NCBI GenBank assembly: GCA_023150095.1
Contig: JAKLLO010000005.1
Location: 1-61,981 of the forward strand
Reading direction: 5' to 3'
Source: Zoogloea sp.
GTDB lineage: Bacteria; Pseudomonadota; Gammaproteobacteria; Burkholderiales; Rhodocyclaceae
Length of the DNA stretch: 61,981 nucleotides
Both the position numbers and the translations under genes were made by a program. The notes beneath the pieces are model-generated. The model was not told the DNA's origin and did no database searches. It saw only the letters and a list, made by a program, of their open reading frames with translations. Below, one piece after another: positions 43,433 to 51,900 of this stretch; positions within the stretch are counted from its first letter, which is position 1; the number at the start of each line of letters is the position of its first letter.

Positions 43433-43834
43433 CTACGCAGCGCGCACTTCGTCCAGGAGATCGGGGTGCTTGTCCAGAACTCTGAGCAGCTTCACTAGAG
43501 CAAGCGACGGCTTGGTCTTGCCGTTCTCGTAGCGCGAGAACGCGTTGACGCCGCCGCCGAAGATCTCTGCAGCCTCGCGCTGATCGAGGGCAAGCTTCTT
43601 GCGCACGCCGGCGATGAACTCCGGGTCGACGATGGCTGCGTTGACTTGCCGATTGAACGCGAGCATCAAGGCGCTCGTGCGAGTCGACTCGGCCATGTCG
43701 AGCACGGCCTCGTCACATGCCGGGCAGAACTCGCCGGTGACAGCCGGAATGACGGTGGACTCGCCCTTGTAGGTGTAGGGCATGTCGCGGATGTCGTGAA
43801 CCAGCTTGGCGCGACCGCATTGAGGGCACTTCAT
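43433..43834 (-). CDS. mqsA: MqsA-type antitoxin
   Basis: A 133-residue antitoxin with the MqsA two-domain form. An N-terminal zinc domain has paired cysteines in MKCPQCGRAKLV and TGEFCPACDEAVLD; the C-terminal XRE helix-turn-helix is KLALDQREAAEIFGGGVNAF followed by SRYENGKTKPS. Start 43834 is chosen because AAGGAG lies 8 bases upstream and ATG 43840 would be too close. It follows mqsR by two bases, the toxin-first order of mqsRA. It neutralises the toxin and represses the operon through the palindrome at 44143-44175. Confidence 0.93.
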   Translation of the reverse strand: MKCPQCGRAKLVHDIRDMPYTYKGESTVIPAVTGEFCPACDEAVLDMAESTRTSALMLAFNRQVNAAIVDPEFIAGVRKKLALDQREAAEIFGGGVNAFSRYENGKTKPSLALVKLLRVLDKHPDLLDEVRAA

Positions 43835-43836
43835 GC

Positions 43837-44133
43837 TCATAGCTCCTTGAACGAAACGATCAGCACGTCTTCGATAACGGTCAGCTTCAGATAGGCCTCG
43901 CCGGCCGACGTGTGGGGCCGGTACACGTCCTGCCAGACCCGGTGGTCCTCGTGCACGGTCATGCTCTTGTAGAAGTCCTTCGGACTCAGCGCCTTGACGA
44001 CCTCGATGATGGCCAGAGCATCGAACCCCATGTCCGCGGCTCCGATCAGCGCGGTCCGAGTCATACGGACCTTGCCCTCGTCGACCAGCCGCTTGACGAC
44101 CGGGAGCTTGCAATGGGGCGTGCCCTTCTCCAT
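43837..44133 (-). CDS. mqsR: MqsR-type mRNA interferase toxin
   Basis: A 98-residue ribosome-independent RNase toxin, in E. coli specific for GCU. It matches MqsR along its whole length: MEKGTPHCKLPVVKRLVDEG at the start, then LSPKDFYKSMTVHEDHRVWQ and DVYRP, and the closing VLIVSFKEL. Residues of the RelE-like active site (Lys near 56, Tyr, Gln-Asp-Val-Tyr) appear in place. It lies inside Tn2 between tnsA and the right end, so it is a passenger that would stabilise the element by post-segregational killing. The promoter places transcription start at or near the ATG. Confidence 0.94.
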   Translation of the reverse strand: MEKGTPHCKLPVVKRLVDEGKVRMTRTALIGAADMGFDALAIIEVVKALSPKDFYKSMTVHEDHRVWQDVYRPHTSAGEAYLKLTVIEDVLIVSFKEL

Positions 44134-44139
44134 GCGCCA

Positions 44140-44175
44140 AGATAACCTACTTGGTGTGATTTGGCAAGTAGGTTA
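44140..44175 (-). promoter_or_regulatory. mqsRA promoter and operator
   Basis: TAACCTACTTG/CAAGTAGGTTA (44143-44153, 44165-44175) are perfect 11-base arms, containing the AACCT/AGGTT words bound by E. coli MqsA. On the minus strand TTGCCA and TTATCT lie 16 bp apart within it, so MqsA binding would block RNA polymerase. Confidence 0.82.
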
Positions 44176-44250
44176 GGCGGCGATGTCGGCGGGCTTGAAG
44201 TGAATCGGAGCCGTGACTGGTGGAGGCGCCCGCAGTCTCAACCACTCGCA

Positions 44251-44385
44251 TTTTGCAACTTCAGTGCGATAAACCGGAGTTTTGCAACTTCAAAGGAATG
44301 ATGATTCCAGCGAAGTTGCAGCGATCAGCCGAAATTGCACTGGTGGGAGGTCGGCGGAGGCGTTGCATCTTTACCCCGTTTGACA
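44251..44385 (-). repeat. Right end of Tn2
   Basis: TTTTGCAACTTCA at 44251-44263 and 44280-44292 (29 bp apart), an inverted GAAGTTGCAGCG at about 44312, and the terminal CGTTTGACA ending at 44385. The region between mqsR and the end has no gene. Confidence 0.72.
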
Positions 44386-44480
44386 GATGAGCTCGAGGCG
44401 AATTCCGACCAACTCCACATAGAGCTTCAGCAGTGGGAACCAGCGAAAGAACACGACGCAGGCAACGACAGGGAGTGTCA
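44371..44480 (-). pseudogene. Last gene of the WYL/AAA+ set, cut off by Tn2
   Basis: ATG 44480 overlaps the WYL gene stop (ATGA). The frame MTLPVVACVVFFRWFPLLKL followed by YVELVGIRLEL runs for about 31 native codons and then enters the end of Tn2, where it stops after five foreign codons. The start of the protein is hydrophobic and may be a membrane segment. The missing part is not on the other side of Tn2, so the operon originally continued beyond this point. Family unknown. Confidence 0.55.
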
Positions 44481-45497
44481 TGGTGCGGTCCTTCGGGCAG
44501 GGTTTCGGCTCACAGCAGAGCGTGCTTGGGCCGGTCGTGCACGGATCTGGCGTGCACTGTGCAGCGTGACGTCCGCGCCAAAGGCGGCCAGCCACTGCCA
44601 CAGCTGCGGCGTGTCTTCAGCAGTGGCGCGTACTTCGTACGACCGTGGGTGCTCTTCGATGGTCTGGTCAGGTGCCAGGCCAGTGGAGAGCAAGAAGGTG
44701 CCTGCAGGCTTGAGGATGTCGAAGTGCAGGCGCACCCGCGTGGGCTCCTCGACTTTCGGCAATGCCGTCTGCGCAAGCGCCTCCAGGTCGTGGGTGAGCG
44801 GACGGTCGAAGCGGTCCGTGGTTGCGGCAGCCGCAAACACGCGCTGCAGCGCGTAGCAGGCGTGGTGTCGCGCCGTGGCCTGGCGGCAGACGAGGTGCAG
44901 CCCCGTCGCCCGCTGCAGCAGTGCCACCGGTGCGACGACTTCTGTGGTCCTGCGGCCGGTGCCCTTGCGGTGGTCGAGTCGCAGCATCACGCTGTCGCGC
45001 AGCGCCAGGCTGATTTGCTCGAGCACGCCCGTGCGGATGTGGGGGGGCGGTGGCAGGGCCGGCTGCGACACGACCAGGACGCGGTCGTGCCAGTCCGGGG
45101 GGCAATTGCGGCGGGCTCCGGCATCGACTGCAAGCCGCATGCGCCGGAACAGGCCATCCATGGCCGCTTGCACAGCCGGTGGAAGCACCCGACCCAGGTG
45201 TTGCTCGGCCAGCGACAGCAGCAGCGCGTCGTGCGCTGCCATCTCCGGCAACGAGTAGACGCGGGCGTTCTCGCGCCATCGATAGCCGAACGGTCGGCTA
45301 CGCTCGTCACGTTCGATGTCGTAGTACTGGCTGAGCTCGTCCAGCTGACGCTGCACGGTGCGCAGCCCGCGGTCGAAACCTGCCGCCCTGAGCTGCGCGT
45401 GCAGCTCGCCAGCGGTGACCTTGTTGCCGCGCGGTATCCGGCGCAGCAGTTCCAGGCACAGCCTGACCGTGTCCAGTGTCTTGGTGCGTGACTTCAT
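44478..45497 (-). CDS. WYL-domain transcriptional regulator (1)
   Basis: A 339-residue regulator. N-terminal winged HTH: LDTVRLCLELLRRIPRGNKV, then GFDRGLRTVQRQLDELSQYY. The WYL region is around residues 135-230 with QISLALRDSVMLRLDHRKGT and AATGLHLVCRQATARHHACY (the W-Y-L triad is degenerate). A WCX-like C-terminal domain follows (VRLHFDILKPAGTFLLS; YEVRATAEDT). WYL proteins bind ligands, often nucleotides or nucleic acid ends, and control many anti-phage islands. It lies 43 bp after the tandem AAA+ gene and overlaps the truncated last gene. ATG 45497 (MKSRTKTLDT) fits the domain start. Confidence 0.83.
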   Translation of the reverse strand: MKSRTKTLDTVRLCLELLRRIPRGNKVTAGELHAQLRAAGFDRGLRTVQRQLDELSQYYDIERDERSRPFGYRWRENARVYSLPEMAAHDALLLSLAEQHLGRVLPPAVQAAMDGLFRRMRLAVDAGARRNCPPDWHDRVLVVSQPALPPPPHIRTGVLEQISLALRDSVMLRLDHRKGTGRRTTEVVAPVALLQRATGLHLVCRQATARHHACYALQRVFAAAATTDRFDRPLTHDLEALAQTALPKVEEPTRVRLHFDILKPAGTFLLSTGLAPDQTIEEHPRSYEVRATAEDTPQLWQWLAAFGADVTLHSARQIRARPAQARSAVSRNPARRTAP

Positions 45498-45540
45498 CGC
45501 GTGCCCTGCATCTCGAGCGGGTTCGCCTGCGACTGGGCTT

Positions 45541-47658
45541 TCAGGCCGCCGCCGTGAAGCCGATCGGACAAGCGCGGGTACGGCGCTGCAATCGGGCTTC
45601 ATTCCTCAAGGCATCGACGACATCCTGCGCGCAGCGAAGCGGCGTCAGCCGATGCCGACGCGCGACGGAGGCGAAGTCGCCAACGGCGAGGTCCGGCAAC
45701 GTGCGCAGTTGCGTTTCGATGCTCGAGTGGTCGGAGTTCATGCCCGCCTGTTCCAGCAGCCGCGCGGTGAGCTCGAGGATCTGGCCCCCGCGCAGATAGC
45801 CGAAGCTGATCTTCAGGTCGAACCGGCGCATCGCCGCGGGATCGAGCCGTTCGGTTGCATTGGTGGTGGCAATGAAGACCCCATCGTGCGATTCCATCCG
45901 CGTCAGCATCTCGTTGACCAGCGTGACTTCCCAGCCGTGGCTGACCGTACCTCGGTCGCGCAAGAAGGAATCGACCTCGTCGATCAGGAGCACAGCGCCT
46001 TCGGCCTCGGCATGCTGAAAGGCCGATGCGATCCGCTTTTCCGAGTCGCCGACGTACCTGCTCAGAAGATCGCTGGCACGCCGAAGGATCAATCGGCGAC
46101 CGATGGACCTGGCCAGGCACTGCGCCCAAGCGGTCTTGCCGGTTCCAGGTGGACCATACAGACACAACCGCGCCCGTCCAGACTGCTGGATGCCTCGGGT
46201 GAGGGCGGCAAGGTCGGCGTCGGCATTGAGCAGCGAGATGTCGTGCGGGAGCACCTGTGCCGCGTCGGCCGACACGACGGGTGTGGCGTGGCCGCAGGCC
46301 CGGAGGCTGTGCTCGACCAGGCTCAGCACGGCATCGTTGGCGCTGATCGGACCGAGTTCACCGCCCACGAACCGCACCACCGAGGCCGCGCGCGCCGTGA
46401 TGGCCGGCGGAAGATCGTCGCAATCCGCCAGACGTGACATCGAGGCCTCGTCAAGCAGACCTGCACACAGATCACCGATGATCCTCAGCCGCTGAGGCCG
46501 CGGCGGCACGGCGCACTCGATGACCATGTCGAAGCGGCGCAGGAACGCCGCGTCGATCGAGCCGATCGAGTTGGTGAGCCAGAACGTCGGCACGGGGTTG
46601 TGCTCGAGCGTACGGTTGAGCCATGCCTTGTGGTCGTCCACTGCGGCTTCCTGTGCCTCATCGACTCCAAAGACATCCTGCGTCTCATCGAACAAGAGAA
46701 AGGCATTGCCGTGGCGCAGCGTGCACTGGGCAGCGCGCAGCGAGCGAAGGCGCCTGTTGCCGCTGACGGGATCGCCGTCGCTGTCCTCGCTGGCAACTTC
46801 GTACAGCGGAGCCCGCAGCTCGGCGGCCAAGGCCTTCACCAACTGCGTCTTGCCTGTGCCAGGCAAGCCGTGAAGCAGGATATTGACGCCCGCCCTGCGG
46901 CAGCTCAGCGCCTTGCGCAGGTAGGGCATCAGCACCGACAATGGCCGCTGCAGATGCGCGAAGTCGGCGATCGTCAGATGACCCGGCAGTGCCGGCGAGA
47001 ACGCGTCGCGCAGCAGCTCCACGGGGTCGGTCTCGCAGTACTCGACTACATCGGCGAAGCGTTCCGAAAGCAACCCGAGCTTGCAGCGCAACATGCCGGT
47101 GCCGCGCCGCTCGAGCGAGATCAGTCCGCTGCCGGCGAGCATGCCTCGCGCGTCCAGCGCCCGGCGCACGTCCGGTACCGCGATGCCGAGGATGACAGCC
47201 AGTGCGGCGATCACCCGCGCCGAGTTGAGCGTGCCCAGGTGGTCGGCAGCGTCGTCGAGGACGCGCTCGTTGTGCAACGTCGTCGTGAACTCGAGAATGC
47301 GGCAATCGACGTCGTCCAGTCCAACGAGTCGGGCCAGGCGGGCAATGTTGGATCTCAGTCGCGCGGGAACTTCGAATGAACCGGCGGCACCTTCCGCCGC
47401 GGCGTGCATCTGCCTCAGCTCCGACCGTACCTTCCGAATCTCGTGCGGCTCGTAGCAGTCGCACCACCGGGCCATGCCCAACCGCTCAGCCAGACTGCTG
47501 TCCCGAAAGCCGCTGTCGCCGATCGCGCCGCGTTGACCGTTCAAGGGTACGAGCAGGCGCAGCAACCAGAGTTCCAGTATCGGCCGGCGCTTCGTGCGGA
47601 CCCGCGGCGCGTTGCGGGTCGCACAGTCCGCATTGGTCAGGCTGGGCGCATCATGCAC
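45541..47658 (-). CDS. Tandem AAA+ ATPase of unknown role
   Basis: A 705-residue protein with two AAA+ modules. An N-terminal helical domain of about 240 residues is followed by module 1: Walker A HGLPGTGKTQL (264-271), Walker B FLLFDE (321-325), sensor WLTNSIGS and Arg-finger region LRRFD. Module 2 has YGPPGTGKTAW (502-509), VLLIDEVDSF (557-564), sensor ATTNATERLD and MRRFD. Both appear catalytically complete. GTG 47658 is used since TGGAGAG lies 5 bases upstream. The nearest relatives by feel are the Cdc48/FtsH-like remodelling AAA+ enzymes, but no protease or substrate domain is attached. Likely a remodeller working with the SbcCD-like pair upstream. Confidence 0.8.
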   Translation of the reverse strand: MHDAPSLTNADCATRNAPRVRTKRRPILELWLLRLLVPLNGQRGAIGDSGFRDSSLAERLGMARWCDCYEPHEIRKVRSELRQMHAAAEGAAGSFEVPARLRSNIARLARLVGLDDVDCRILEFTTTLHNERVLDDAADHLGTLNSARVIAALAVILGIAVPDVRRALDARGMLAGSGLISLERRGTGMLRCKLGLLSERFADVVEYCETDPVELLRDAFSPALPGHLTIADFAHLQRPLSVLMPYLRKALSCRRAGVNILLHGLPGTGKTQLVKALAAELRAPLYEVASEDSDGDPVSGNRRLRSLRAAQCTLRHGNAFLLFDETQDVFGVDEAQEAAVDDHKAWLNRTLEHNPVPTFWLTNSIGSIDAAFLRRFDMVIECAVPPRPQRLRIIGDLCAGLLDEASMSRLADCDDLPPAITARAASVVRFVGGELGPISANDAVLSLVEHSLRACGHATPVVSADAAQVLPHDISLLNADADLAALTRGIQQSGRARLCLYGPPGTGKTAWAQCLARSIGRRLILRRASDLLSRYVGDSEKRIASAFQHAEAEGAVLLIDEVDSFLRDRGTVSHGWEVTLVNEMLTRMESHDGVFIATTNATERLDPAAMRRFDLKISFGYLRGGQILELTARLLEQAGMNSDHSSIETQLRTLPDLAVGDFASVARRHRLTPLRCAQDVVDALRNEARLQRRTRACPIGFTAAA

Positions 47659-47752
47659 GTTGGCTCTCCACGTGGCGTCAGGGAATGGTCGGAAGTGTGC
47701 ATGGCAAGACGTCAAGTTGTGACGCGTGCGAGCAGCCGACCTGTGCACGCTG

Positions 47753-47881
47753 TCACGCAGAGCGATGCGGCCGGGGCCGGAACTCGTGCTCGTCGATCCA
47801 CGGCCCCACGCGCCGCCCCTGCGCCCGACCGGAGGCGCCGGCGAGCGGGCACTGCATCGTGGCGATGTCCGTGGCGGTCAT
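47753..47881 (-). CDS. 42-residue protein between AAA+ and upstream small gene
   Basis: A frame too short for standard calling: MTATDIATMQCPLAGASGRA, then VGPWIDEHEFRPRPHRSA. Its ATG overlaps the stop of the preceding small gene (ATGA), which supports real translation. It shares a WID word with that neighbour (DWIDRDLH), which may point to related small proteins. No function known. Confidence 0.5.
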   Translation of the reverse strand: MTATDIATMQCPLAGASGRAQGRRVGPWIDEHEFRPRPHRSA

Positions 47882-48102
47882 TGCAGCCCCCTCGTCGCGA
47901 GGCACGCCCTGGCGCAGGCCAGCGGCGTGCGTCGATGGATCGCCAGCAAGGGCTCGAAGCTCTCGATGCGGATGTGCAGATCGCGGTCGATCCAGTCCTC
48001 GACCACCGCACGCGGCTTGCCGCTCGACGGTGCGTAGGAGTTGGTCGGGGCATTCATCTCGGCGCGGAAGAAGACGGGAACGCGGTCCAGTGGGTTTGAC
48101 AT
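47878..48102 (-). CDS. Small unknown protein, 74 residues
   Basis: Begins MSNPLDRVPVFFRAEMNAPT and contains KPRAVVEDWIDRDLHIRIES, ending near RACLATRGLQ. CAGGAGATGCC precedes the ATG, a strong ribosome-binding site. It is coupled to the 42-residue ORF downstream. It lies in the middle of the leftward gene set between the YhaN-like and AAA+ genes. No family recognised. Confidence 0.6.
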   Translation of the reverse strand: MSNPLDRVPVFFRAEMNAPTNSYAPSSGKPRAVVEDWIDRDLHIRIESFEPLLAIHRRTPLACARACLATRGLQ

Positions 48103-48225
48103 GGCATCTCCTGGGTCATGGTTTGCGGTGGTGACGTGGTTCGGCGCGAGGGCTCTGGGGCCGGTGGCCAAGGCCGACCGGGCTTCACCGGCGCAGGCCC
48201 CAGGGGAGCCCCCCGGGGCCATGGG

Positions 48226-48534
48226 TCAACGCACTCGCCGCGACCGGCGGCGGGCCGCGTGGTCGGCCAGCAGGCACCGCACACGCGGGTCGTCGGGATC
48301 GATCGCCGGCGCCGGCCCGGCATCGAGCCAGACCAGTGCCTGCACCGTCTGCACCGCAGCGAACACGCGGCCCTCGGCACCGACGCGCCAGGTGTGCAGC
48401 CGGCCGGGCCACGCCTGCGCCTGCACCTGGTTGCGGACCCTCGTGGCCAGCTCGGCCTCGATCTCCTCTGTCATCGCCTTGCGCTGCTTGTCGCTGAGCA
48501 GGCCGGCGCCTCGCGGCGTCGGGCGGGCCAGCAA
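48226..48534 (-). CDS. Small unknown protein, about 102 residues
   Basis: A helical, charged protein: SDKQRKAMTEEIEAELATRV followed by RNQVQAQAWPGRLHTWRVGA. TTG 48534 has GGAGA 7 bases upstream; ATG 48474 (MTEEIEAEL) is the alternative and gives 82 residues. The tail is strongly basic (ARRRSRRVR), suggesting nucleic-acid contact. It starts 41 bp after the previous small gene in the same direction. Function unknown. Confidence 0.55.
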   Translation of the reverse strand: MLARPTPRGAGLLSDKQRKAMTEEIEAELATRVRNQVQAQAWPGRLHTWRVGAEGRVFAAVQTVQALVWLDAGPAPAIDPDDPRVRCLLADHAARRRSRRVR

Positions 48535-48575
48535 CGCGGGGTCTCCGTCAGACGCCCAGCCGTCTTTTTCGCGGT

Positions 48576-48788
48576 TTAGGAAGCACTCGACTCCAGTGCG
48601 CGATCGATGGCCTCGCGCAACGCGCGCAGCCCGACTCGAGACAACGTGGTCGAGAACGTCACGTGCTCGCGGGGTTGACGCGCGGTCGGCACCACGCTGA
48701 CGAAATGCAGGTGGTAGCCCAGCCGCGTGTCGCTCAGGTCGACACTCGGCACGTAGCCGGGCGAGGCATGGAGGGTGGTCGATGTCAT
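48576..48788 (-). CDS. Small unknown protein, 70 residues
   Basis: Begins MTSTTLHASPGYVPSVDLSD and reads like a compact beta-rich domain (TRLGYHLHFVSVVPTARQPR) ended by a helix (VGLRALREAIDRALESSAS). GGAGC lies 5 bases before the ATG. It follows the YhaN-like gene by 190 bp, in the same direction. No family recognised; the region between shows no other gene. Confidence 0.6.
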   Translation of the reverse strand: MTSTTLHASPGYVPSVDLSDTRLGYHLHFVSVVPTARQPREHVTFSTTLSRVGLRALREAIDRALESSAS

Positions 48789-48978
48789 GGCTGCTCCGGC
48801 TTCAGTACGTGCAGAGCTCGACCTAGACGTTCCTCCGTGCCGGAGATGTGTGCCGATGGGCGCGCGTCGAGTCGCGCACCCGATCACCAGTGGCTGCGAG
48901 ACACCGCATCGAAACTCAGCGCGCTTGACCGACTCTGGAGCAGATCGGACGCAGGCCGCTCAGTAACCGGCCAAAGGC

Positions 48979-51900
48979 TCACGCCGCCAGCCGATACCGC
49001 GCACCGCGCTTCTCGCCTTCCTTCGCGACACGCCGTTCATCCAGCAGTTCCTTGATGGCCTGGGTCCAGCAACCAGCGAGATCGATGCCCGACTGCTGCG
49101 CCTGGTTGAGCACGGCGTCCTTGCCCAACGGGGTGCCGGCCCCCGACAGGACCTGAAGAATGACGTCCTTGGCCTGTTGCCTGTCGTCGGGGCCATCTGT
49201 GGCGGGGCGCTGAGCCGGCTCGGCCGCATCAGGCAGCATGGGCCGTGCTCGACGCCCCGCCCCATTGCTGCCCGATGCGCGCTGGCGCATCGCACCGTTG
49301 ACCTGCGGAAGCGTCACCACCGCACAGTCCTCTTTCGCAATCTCGGCCTCGGCCAGATCGGCCAGGTGGTCGTGGTGCGTGAAGAGGATCACCTGCACAT
49401 GCTCGGACACGTTGTGCAGCAGCCGCAGGGCCGCGCGCGTCCGGCTGTCGTCGAACTGCACCAGCGTATCGTCCAGCAGCAGCGGGAACGGCGTCTCCTG
49501 CGCAGCCGCGACGATGGCAGCCAGCCGCAGGGCAAGCCACAACTGGTCGCGCGTCCCGGCCGACAGGGTGTCGAGCGTCTTCTCGTTGTGTGCGGACTCC
49601 ACGGCGCGCAGCTCGGGCGCGTCGGGTCTTTCGTCGTCGATTCGCACGCCGACGTACGCACCGCCGGTCAGCAGGGCGAAGTACTCGCTCGCCCGCTCCT
49701 GGACGGTGTGCCCGCCATCGCTGGCCTCACGGTGGATGCACTCGAGGATGAATCGGGCCAGACGCAAGCGCCTTCCGCTCATGGCCTTTTCGAGCAGGGC
49801 CTCGCGTGCGTCTGCCAGATCCTGTTCGATGGCCACTGCGTCGTGCTGCTGCCGCAGCTCCTCGAGGGCGCGAACCGCGTCGCGACGCTCGTCCTGCCTG
49901 GCGCGCAGCGCGGCGGCAACGCTGTTCTTGCGCTGGCGTGCGTCCTCCAGGCGCGCCGTGAGCGTGGCCTCGCCGGTGGCGGCAACCTCCGCGGCGATCG
50001 ACTGGGCCTGCGCACCCCAGCGGCCTTGCTGTGCTGCCTCGAGCTGCGCGATTCCGGAGCTCAACTCGCCCACTTGCGCCGAAGCCTTGGCGAGCCCGGC
50101 CACACCGTCCTCGGTGCATGGGCCGGCTCCGCCAGCGGCCCTCCATTGCGCATCCAGTCGTTCCGAAGCGGCGGTCGCGGACTCGCTCGCCTGCGCCCAC
50201 GCACGCCCGGCGCGCTGCGCCTCCTGCACCAGCCGCTCACGCTCGGCGTGGCGCTTCGTCGACTGCGCGACGGCGCTGTCCACCCACGCGAACACTTCTG
50301 CGGGGCCGGCGCCGCTGGGCACGACCAGCGCCTGGTCGAGTGCCTGCGCGGCCCGGACCAACGCCTCGATCCGACTGCGCCCATGGTCGATCGCCCGTTG
50401 GCGCGCCTCAACGGACCCACGGGCCTGTGCCAGCTCGTCTCGAACCGTGCGCAAGCGCTCCACGAGCCGCATCCACTCGCCGACGGCGACCGGTTCGCGC
50501 CCGACGGTCTCGGGCACGTCGGCCGCAGCGCGCAACCACCCCAAGCGCCACTGCGCCAAAGCCCCATCGGCCCCGTTGAGCGCCTGCTGCGCCTCATCGT
50601 TCTTGCGCAGCGCCGCATCGCGGCGCTCGACAGCTGCGGCGATGCGATGGCCTTGCGCCTGCCGCTTCTGCAGTTCCCGCTCCACCGCCTCGCGCATCAT
50701 GTGCGCGGTGGCCATCGCGGCCAATGCGGGCAGGGTGGACTGGGCTGCCGCCACGATGTCCTGCCGTGCATCGCGAAGCAGCGCCTGCTGCGCACGCAGC
50801 TGCGCCGTGGCGTTCTGGCATTCGGTCCACGCATCCAGGCATGCCTGGTGGCCCTTGAACCACAGATCGCACGACTCGGGGACGCGTCGCAGGCAGCTCC
50901 ACAGACCAGCCGTCGCCGACTCGGCGCGCGTCACTGCCGCATGTGCGTCGGCCACGCGTGCTTCAGCGTCGCGTGCCTCGATCTGCAACCTCCGCAGTTC
51001 CTGCTCCGCTGCTGCGAGCTGCCCGAGTGCAGTGCCGGCCTGCATCCGCTGATCGGCCAGCAGGTCGGCCTGCCGCACCAATGGGCGCAGCCGGCCCGAC
51101 TCGCGCTTCAGCGCCTCGACGTGCCCGGCCCCCAGCGGGCTGCCATCGCACAGGCACATCAGAGCATCGACCGTGGCGTCGCGCAGCGACCGCGCGGTGC
51201 CGAGGTCGTCGGCCGAGGGCACGCTGGGCGACTCCTGCCGCTGCACCTCCACGCGCTCGACCTGGCGCTTGTGTGCCTCGGCCCGCTCGACCGCGGCGCG
51301 TTGGCGCACGTCCAGTTCGCGGCGCGCCTGCGCCAGCGAAGTTTCGGCGGCGGCAGCGCGCTCGCGCGCAGGCGGCTCGAGCGACAGCAGCGGCGCCTGC
51401 GGGTCGGCCAGCTCCAGGGCACGCATGCCCTCCCGCAACCGCTGCTCGGCGCCGTGATGCACCGCGCGCAGGCGATCGAGCGCTTCCTCGATCTGGCAGG
51501 CCACTGCCAGCCGCGGGCGCACCGATTCCAGCAGATCGGTCTCGGGCGCAACGGCCACTTCCGAGGCGGGGAGGGCCTCGAGCTCTGCGTGCGCGACCTG
51601 CGCCAATGCGGCGCGCTTCTCGCGCTCGGCACTCAGCCGCTCGTGCTGCAGCAGCAGGTGGCGCAGGTTCGCCAGCAGCGGTGCGGGCCTCAACAGGGTC
51701 GACGCAGCAGTCTCGGCATCTTCGCCGCCGGACACGCCCAGTTGATCGAGCACCTCGAGCAGCGCTTCGCGCCTGCGCCCCACCTCACGCTCTTCCTGGG
51801 CCAGTGCCTGCACATCCGCACCACAGGCAGCCGCTAACCCGCGCAGCGCCACACACTCGGCCTCGAGCGCGTGCAAAGGCCCCGGGGGCTCGGCGTCCTC

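Larger units (their letters stand above)
32134..44385 (-). mobile_element. Tn2: Tn7-like transposon tnsA-tniA-tniB-tniQ with mqsRA cargo
   Basis: A 12.25-kb element. Both ends begin TGTCAAACG; over the first 25 bases the left end (32134 onward) and the right end (44385 inward) match at 20. Inside each end are TGAAGTTGC repeats. Genes run leftward: mqsR, mqsA, tnsA, tniA, tniB, tniQ. tniQ is split by an IS21-family element; without it Tn2 is about 6.0 kb. The flanking 5-mers (CCTGC and GATGA) do not match and both flanks carry broken genes, which suggests an adjacent deletion after insertion. Confidence 0.8.

Noticed and set aside
32134-44385. Possible CRISPR-associated transposon
   Set aside because: TnsA, TniA, TniB and TniQ are present but no cas gene or CRISPR array lies in the element.
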